NCBI GenBank assembly: GCA_043101635.1
Contig: JBICIE010000090.1
Location: 1-9,803, forward strand
Direction of reading: 5' to 3'
Length of the DNA: 9,803 bases
Source of the DNA: CAYMJK01 sp043101635
Lineage (GTDB): Bacteria > Planctomycetota > Phycisphaerae > Phycisphaerales > UBA1924
Shown here one piece after another: positions 6,127 to 9,803 of the stretch; position 1 is the stretch's first letter, and each line of letters starts with the position of its first letter. Below the pieces are notes generated by a model. That model did no database searches and was not told where the DNA came from. It worked only from the letters and a program-made list of their open reading frames with translations. A program made the translations under genes and the position numbers.

Positions 6127-7449
6127 TTACCGGGCCCCGATGATCGCGACGGCGACGTGGTTGAGGTTGGTCCCCGCCGGTCCGCCAGGGATGGTGGCGC
6201 CGAGGCGGCCGAGCAGGCCCCCGCTGTCGTGGCCGGCCAGGGCCGCGGCCGGATCGAGGCCGCCCAGGCGGGCCCGGCGGCAGGTGGTCCCGTCGATGAT
6301 GGCCCCGGCGGCGTCGGTCGGGCCGTCGACGCCATCGGTCGAGTAGGCCACCACGTGGATATCCGGTCGGCCATCCAGGCCGATCGCCGCGGCCAGGGCA
6401 AGTTCTTGCGACGGGCCGCCAGCGGCGCCGGGCGGGGCCCCGGAGGCGTCGACCGTCCACTCCCCGGCAAGGACGATCGCCGCAGGCGCCGGCGCCGCCA
6501 GCGCCTGTTGGGCCAGGCGGCGCCCGATCTCGGAGGCCGGCCCTTCCAGCCCAGTCGTCAGGCGGGGGTCGTAGCCCGCCTCGGCGCAGGCGGTCGCGAC
6601 CGCGCGGGCGGGGCGCTGGTGGTTGGCGATGATGGTCCAGCGCAGGTTCGCCGGATCGGCGAGCAGGGGGTCGTCGGCTTTGAGCGTCTCGGGGATCTCG
6701 CCGCGCCGGCCGGCTTCCAGGTGCGCGGCAACCGGTGGGCTGACATGACGGCAGCCGAAGCGGTCGAGGACGGCGAGGGCGTCGGCATAGGTCGATGTGT
6801 CCGGCGAGAGCGGGCCGGAGGAGATGACATCCGGCGGATCGCCGACCACATCGCTCATGATCAGGCAGATGACGCCCGCGCCGCGCTCCAGGATGCGCCG
6901 GGCCAGGCCGCCGCCCTTGAGCTGCTCGCAGTGCTTGCGGACGGCGTTGAGCTGGCGGATCGTGGCGCCGGCGCGCATGAGGGCGCTGCTGACGGAGGCG
7001 ATGTCCTCGAGCGAGACGCCCCGGACCGGCAGCGCCAGGTGCGCCGAGCCCCCGCCGGAGATCAGGCACAGCAGCGTTGCGCCGGGCTCCAGTTGCTCGA
7101 CGAAGCGCGCGACGCGCCGGGCAGCCTCGACATTGCGCGAAGTCGGCCGCGGATGATCGACGGCGTGCGCCTCGAAGCGGCCGGGCAGGTCGCTGGGTCC
7201 GATGAACTCCTGCGGCCCGAGGATCAGACCGGCGGACAACTGCGGGCCAAGCGCGGCCTCGGCGGCTCGCGCCATCTGCACCGACGCCTTGCCGAAGGCC
7301 AGGACCGCCCCCGGGGGTCGCGCGGCAAGCCAGTCGGCGCCGGGGACGCTGTGCAGCGCCGCGCGCGTGATGCGATCGGCGTCGGCGGCCTGTCGAATGA
7401 CGGCCAGCAGCCCGTCCAGCAGCGCCCGGGATGGGCCAGGGGGAGTCAC
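6127..7449 (-). CDS. Glycerate 2-kinase (GckA/TtuD type, DUF4147/MOFRL family)
   Basis: A 440-residue cytosolic kinase that phosphorylates D-glycerate to 2-phosphoglycerate with ATP, feeding glyoxylate, tartrate or serine carbon into lower glycolysis. The family motifs occur in order: AFGKAS (51-56), LISGGGSA (129-136), NAVRKH (168-173) with KGGGLA (178-183), SDVVGDP (199-205), then in the C-terminal MOFRL domain GGPSQELAL (344-352), STDGVDGPTDAAGA (370-383) and the closing GPAGTNLN (423-430). Length is typical. The start is GTG at 7449: it gives the usual short N-terminus before ALLDGLLAVI, whereas any longer reading runs into the divergent gene at 7525. No clear Shine-Dalgarno precedes it. 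A GntR/FadR-like dyad lies in the 75-nt divergent gap and may control this gene, the neighbour or both. Confidence 0.9.
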   Translation of the reverse strand: MTPPGPSRALLDGLLAVIRQAADADRITRAALHSVPGADWLAARPPGAVLAFGKASVQMARAAEAALGPQLSAGLILGPQEFIGPSDLPGRFEAHAVDHPRPTSRNVEAARRVARFVEQLEPGATLLCLISGGGSAHLALPVRGVSLEDIASVSSALMRAGATIRQLNAVRKHCEQLKGGGLARRILERGAGVICLIMSDVVGDPPDVISSGPLSPDTSTYADALAVLDRFGCRHVSPPVAAHLEAGRRGEIPETLKADDPLLADPANLRWTIIANHQRPARAVATACAEAGYDPRLTTGLEGPASEIGRRLAQQALAAPAPAAIVLAGEWTVDASGAPPGAAGGPSQELALAAAIGLDGRPDIHVVAYSTDGVDGPTDAAGAIIDGTTCRRARLGGLDPAAALAGHDSGGLLGRLGATIPGGPAGTNLNHVAVAIIGAR

Positions 7450-7467
7450 GGCGCCGCCGGGACCCGT

Positions 7468-7497
7468 TTGACAGAACGGCTCGCGAGCCGGTACTGT
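7468..7497 (+). promoter_or_regulatory. SigA-like promoter of the DUF4190-like gene
   Basis: A perfect TTGACA (7468-7473) is followed by an 18-nt spacer and TACTGT (7492-7497, three of six matches). The predicted start point is near 7504, about 20 nt before the ATG. The spacer is almost filled by a perfect palindrome and the start point lies in a second dyad, so the promoter looks tightly controlled. Confidence 0.5.
7477..7490. promoter_or_regulatory. Perfect 14-bp palindrome between -35 and -10
   Basis: CGGCTCGCGAGCCG equals its own reverse complement and occupies the promoter spacer in the 75-nt divergent gap. In GC-rich DNA such a palindrome can arise by chance, but its exact placement between the promoter boxes makes it an operator candidate. 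Confidence 0.35.
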
Positions 7498-7510
7498 GGT
7501 CCAACCACAG
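7494..7510. promoter_or_regulatory. GntR/FadR-family-like operator dyad at the start point
   Basis: CTGTGGTCCAACCACAG is a perfect dyad with 7-bp arms around CCA. Its core TGGT-N3-ACCA matches the operator pattern of FadR-subfamily GntR regulators such as PdhR. It overlaps the -10 box and the predicted start point. The regulators of this subfamily often sense organic acids, which suits a neighbouring glycerate kinase; no regulator gene is in the window. Confidence 0.4.
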
Positions 7511-7524
7511 AAGGGGAAGCCACG

Positions 7525-7863
7525 ATGTCCGATGTCCCGCCCACGGATTCCGCCGGTCTCGGGGTCAAGCCGCACCGCGGTCCGATCATCCTCACGCTCG
7601 GGATCATCAGTCTGGTCTTCTCGACAGCCTGCGGGTTCATCCTGGGGATCATTGCCTGGGTGATGGGCAACGCAGATCTGCGCGAGATGGGTGCGGGTCG
7701 GATGGACCCGACCGGCCGGGGCCTGACGCAGGCGGGCAAGATCTGCGGGATGATCAGTGTGATCCTCGGGCTCATCGGGCTGGCCATCGGCCTGCTGTGG
7801 ATCATTCTGTTCGTCGCCCTCGGCGTCGGCGCCGCGGCGGCCGGGGCCGGCGGCGCTCCCTGA
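7525..7863 (+). CDS. Small DUF4190-like membrane protein
   Basis: A 112-residue protein with a polar N-terminus (1-19), a first membrane helix at about 20-48 (IILTLGIISLVF, then ILGIIAWVMGN), a short polar loop with the pattern DLREM-GAG-RMDPTGRGLTQAGKICG, and a second helix at about 74-105 ending in an Ala/Gly-rich tail. Hairpins of this form, with a GRGL-xx-AG motif opening the second helix, are typical of the DUF4190 family, whose function is unknown. The ATG has an AAGGGG (7511-7516) 8 nt upstream. It is transcribed alone from a promoter carrying two palindromes. Its TGA directly abuts the stop of the convergent atoE gene. A much longer open frame extends upstream of this ATG but is antisense to two well-supported genes. 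Confidence 0.75.
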   Translation: MSDVPPTDSAGLGVKPHRGPIILTLGIISLVFSTACGFILGIIAWVMGNADLREMGAGRMDPTGRGLTQAGKICGMISVILGLIGLAIGLLWIILFVALGVGAAAAGAGGAP

Positions 7864-9252
7864 TCAAAGCAGCAGCAGACACAGCGCCATCCACGCGCCG
7901 GCGGCGAGCATGACGACGGCGGTATATCCCACGATATCGCGGGCCTTGGCGCCAGTGATCGCCAGCAGCGGCAGGGCCCAGAATGGCTGAAGCATGTTTG
8001 TGAGCTGATCGCCGTAGGCGACGGCCATCACCATCTTGCCCGGCGCCACACCCACGACGTGGCCGGCCTCCAGGGCGATCGGGCCCTGGATCCCCCACTG
8101 CCCGCCGCCGGAGGGGACGAAGATGTTGACGACCGCCGCCGAAAGGAACGTGAGCAAGGGCACGCCGGTCTGGCCGCCAGCGGCAAGCGCTTCGGCGAAC
8201 CGCTGGATCAGGCCGCTGGCGCTGAGCATGGCCATGATGCCCGCGTACAGCGGGAACTGAATGATGATGCCGGCGCAGCCGCGGGCGCCTTCCTCAACCG
8301 CGCCCGCGTACGACGCCAGCGACCCGTGAAACAGCAGGCCAAGGGCGAGCATCGCCACATTCACCTCGTTGAGGCCGACGCTGGTGAATCCGTCGACCTG
8401 CCCGTAGCGTGCAAACGCGGCCAGCAGTCCGATCGCCAGCAGCCACGCCAATGGCGGCGTGCGATCGAGCAGTTCGGGAACGGTCACCGGCGGCGGCGGC
8501 GCGGCCCGCTCGTCACCGGCGCAGTCGAACTCGGCGATCTCGCGGACCGGATCGCCAGCCCTCGGGGCCAGCAGCCACAGCGCCAGCGGAACCAGCAGCA
8601 GCAGTCCGGCGCACACGACGATGTTGAGTGGGCTCAGGAGCGTCTGGTCCAGGCTGATGCCGGCGTCGCCCAGCGCCAGCATCGCCTCATCGGGCAGGAC
8701 CTTGGAGGCGCCATCCGGCGTCGTCACGCTGAGGGGCGCCGAGCCGCTGAGCCCGCCGTGCCAGACGAGCATCCCCATGTAGCCGGCGGCCACCAGCAGC
8801 GGATAGTGGGCCCGTACCCCGCGCCGATGCAGGGCCCGGCCGACCTCGCGGGCCAGCAGCGCGCCGGCGATGAGTCCCAGCCCCCAGTTGACCAGGCCGA
8901 GCACGGCGGCAACCAGCCCGACCATCGCGGCGCCGGCAGCGCCGGACCGCGGCAGGCTCGACAGCGAGTCGATCAGCCGCTTCATCGGTCGGCTGGCGGC
9001 GAGGGCGTGGCCGGTGACCAGGATCAGGCACATCTGCATGCTGAAGGCGAGGAAGCGCCACAGGCCATCACCGGCCCGCCAGGCGTCCAGCAGGTAGGCG
9101 CCGGCGCCGATCCCCTCGGGCTGGTTGGGGAAGTCACCGAGGCTGAAGGCGAGGGCGCCGGCGACGATGGTGAGGATGACGGCGAGGGCGAAGGGGTCGG
9201 GGGCGGTCTTGCGGAAGAACTCACTGAGGGCCAGGCCGAGGCGGGAGATCAT
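7864..9252 (-). CDS. atoE: Short-chain fatty acid transporter, AtoE family
   Basis: A 462-residue inner-membrane protein with about ten to twelve hydrophobic segments, belonging to the AtoE family, which imports short-chain fatty acids such as acetoacetate or butyrate, probably with protons. Recognisable family stretches are PDPFALAVILT (18-28), FSMQMCLILVTGHALA (70-85), NWGLGLIAGALLAREVGR (122-139), HYPLLVAAGYMGMLVWHGG (149-167), FVPSGGGQWGIQGP (378-391) and GDQLTNMLQPFWALP (414-428). Length matches the family. The ATG start fits the family N-terminus, but no Shine-Dalgarno is seen; the bases before it read ACCCTGCCTGC. No atoDAB CoA-transferase or thiolase genes are beside it, so the specific substrate is uncertain. 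It follows an aminotransferase gene on the same strand after 186 nt. Confidence 0.92.
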   Translation of the reverse strand: MISRLGLALSEFFRKTAPDPFALAVILTIVAGALAFSLGDFPNQPEGIGAGAYLLDAWRAGDGLWRFLAFSMQMCLILVTGHALAASRPMKRLIDSLSSLPRSGAAGAAMVGLVAAVLGLVNWGLGLIAGALLAREVGRALHRRGVRAHYPLLVAAGYMGMLVWHGGLSGSAPLSVTTPDGASKVLPDEAMLALGDAGISLDQTLLSPLNIVVCAGLLLLVPLALWLLAPRAGDPVREIAEFDCAGDERAAPPPPVTVPELLDRTPPLAWLLAIGLLAAFARYGQVDGFTSVGLNEVNVAMLALGLLFHGSLASYAGAVEEGARGCAGIIIQFPLYAGIMAMLSASGLIQRFAEALAAGGQTGVPLLTFLSAAVVNIFVPSGGGQWGIQGPIALEAGHVVGVAPGKMVMAVAYGDQLTNMLQPFWALPLLAITGAKARDIVGYTAVVMLAAGAWMALCLLLL

Positions 9253-9271
9253 GCAGGCAGGGTAAGCGCCG

Positions 9272-9438
9272 TTACACAGAACGCGGTGGGCGCAGGACGA
9301 GCCCTGCCGACAAGATCAGCACGGCGGCGCCGAACTTCTGGCGCAATTGGCGACAAAGCCGAGCAGGATTGCACGCCCGGCGAGGACCGCTGCGATCCAT
9401 CGTTCCCAGGGAATCGCGCCGGAGCTTGCCACGAACAT
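9272..9438 (-). pseudogene. Possible decayed C-terminal remnant of a VTT/DedA-type membrane protein
   Basis: An ATG directly after the aminotransferase TAG opens a 40-codon ORF (9438-9316) starting MFVASSGAIPW and containing a hydrophobic WIAAVLAGRAILLGFVA. After a shift of one base near 9340 the sequence continues as KFGAAVLILSAGLVL to a TAA at 9274-9272. The joined reading recalls the end of YqaA/YdjX-like VTT proteins, where a [VI]ASGA segment is followed by a hydrophobic stretch, a Gly-Arg and an RFG. That likeness is from memory and short. The alternative is a genuine 40-residue membrane peptide, or chance. No ribosome binding site of note precedes it. Confidence 0.25.
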
Positions 9439-9803
9439 CTATGCGTGAGAACCCAGCCCCTGCTCCAGCCGGCGCACGGCTTCTTCCAGCGTCGAGCGCT
9501 GCTTGCAGAAGCTGAAGCGGACCAGGTCGCGCCCATGGGCCGGATCTGCGTAGAACGCGCTGGGCGGGATGGCGGCCACCTTGACCTCGGTGGTCAGGAA
9601 GCGGCAGAAGTCGACATCACTGCCGCGACCCAGCGCGGAGTGATCCGCCATGATGAAGTAGGTCCCGGCGGGCCGGAAGACGCGCAGGCCGCAGCGGGTC
9701 AGGGCGTCGCACAGAAACTCACGCATCTCGTCGTAATGGGCGAGCAGTTCGGTGATGTAGGCCTCGCCGGCAGTCAAGGCGGCTGCCGCGGCGTGCTGGG
9801 CAG
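9439..9803 (-). CDS. Class I/II aminotransferase, C-terminal part (runs off the window)
   Basis: The last 120 or so residues of a PLP-dependent fold-type I aminotransferase, resembling the YbdL/kynurenine aminotransferase group that transfers the amino group of methionine, aromatic amino acids or kynurenine. Visible are AQHAAAAAL at the window edge, a helix ELLAHYDEMREFLCDALTR, PAGTYFIMAD of the small domain, VAAIPPSAFY, and VRFSFCKQ, whose Arg is the residue that holds the substrate alpha-carboxylate in this fold. The PLP lysine lies outside the window. The in-frame TTG at 9777 is an internal Leu codon, not a start. It precedes atoE on the same strand with 186 nt between. The fold is sure, the substrate only suggested. 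Confidence 0.88.
   Translation of the reverse strand, partial: AQHAAAAALTAGEAYITELLAHYDEMREFLCDALTRCGLRVFRPAGTYFIMADHSALGRGSDVDFCRFLTTEVKVAAIPPSAFYADPAHGRDLVRFSFCKQRSTLEEAVRRLEQGLGSHA

Noticed and set aside
5891..7504. 537-codon minus-strand open frame across glycerate kinase and the hydrolase start
   Set aside because: It is in a different frame on the same strand as two real genes; the translation is Arg/Pro-rich low complexity.
5191..7863. An open frame of about 890 codons on the plus strand that ends with the DUF4190-like protein
   Set aside because: Upstream of 7525 it is antisense to the hydrolase and glycerate kinase genes, both with clear family motifs, and its translation is a Gly/Arg/Ala/Asp-rich mix with no domain. 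It is open because of the GC-rich codon bias of the genes opposite.
9249..9536. 95-codon minus-strand open frame across the aminotransferase end and the gap
   Set aside because: It overlaps the aminotransferase C-terminus in another frame and shows no domain or ribosome binding site.
1..9803. CRISPR arrays, insertion sequences, integrases, toxin-antitoxin pairs, defence genes, rRNA or tRNA
   Set aside because: None seen: no regularly spaced direct repeats, terminal inverted repeats with a transposase, or RNA gene signatures on either strand.

Overview
This is a GC-rich window that looks like an accessory stretch of a Planctomycetota chromosome, probably of the class Phycisphaerae. Three things point there: a pseudopilin-like protein with an N-terminal FTLIELLVVI segment and an H-X9-DG motif, and two exported proteins carrying an FFDF-type double dockerin repeat of the sort planctomycete genomes are rich in. 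The organism assignment rests on recalled family distributions, not on a search.

Layout. 46-888 (-) is the pseudopilin-like protein. It is divergent from 1083-2096 (+), an exported protein with a C-terminal dockerin pair, and the 194-nt gap holds a perfect TATAAT for the minus strand and a TAAAAT for the plus strand followed by a compact three-way-junction leader. A hairpin terminator candidate follows. Next comes 2279-2923 (+), a biliverdin-producing heme oxygenase with a SigA-like promoter and a Fur-box-like dyad over its start point. 3071-3868 (+) is a PilZ-domain protein. It runs convergently, with an 8-nt gap, into 3877-6036 (-), a secreted alpha/beta hydrolase whose dockerin sits unusually at the N-terminus. 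6127-7449 (-) is a glycerate 2-kinase. It is divergent from 7525-7863 (+), a small two-helix membrane protein of DUF4190 type; two palindromes lie in that promoter. The DUF4190-like gene abuts 7864-9252 (-), an AtoE-type short-chain fatty acid transporter, the two stop codons forming TGATCA. The 186 nt upstream of atoE hold a small hydrophobic ORF that may be the decayed tail of a VTT/DedA-type membrane protein. The window ends inside the C-terminus of a class I/II aminotransferase (9439-9803, -).

How the genes fit together. There is no single operon or obvious new multi-gene system. The gene set divides into cell-surface and secretion functions (pseudopilin, two dockerin proteins, the secreted hydrolase), iron and heme (heme oxygenase), c-di-GMP signalling (PilZ) and small organic acid or amino acid metabolism (glycerate kinase, AtoE, aminotransferase). 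The most informative non-coding signals are the Fur-like operator, the GntR/FadR-like dyad and the structured leader of the dockerin protein. No rRNA, tRNA, CRISPR array, insertion sequence or integrase is visible. No gene-free stretch exceeds 300 nt.
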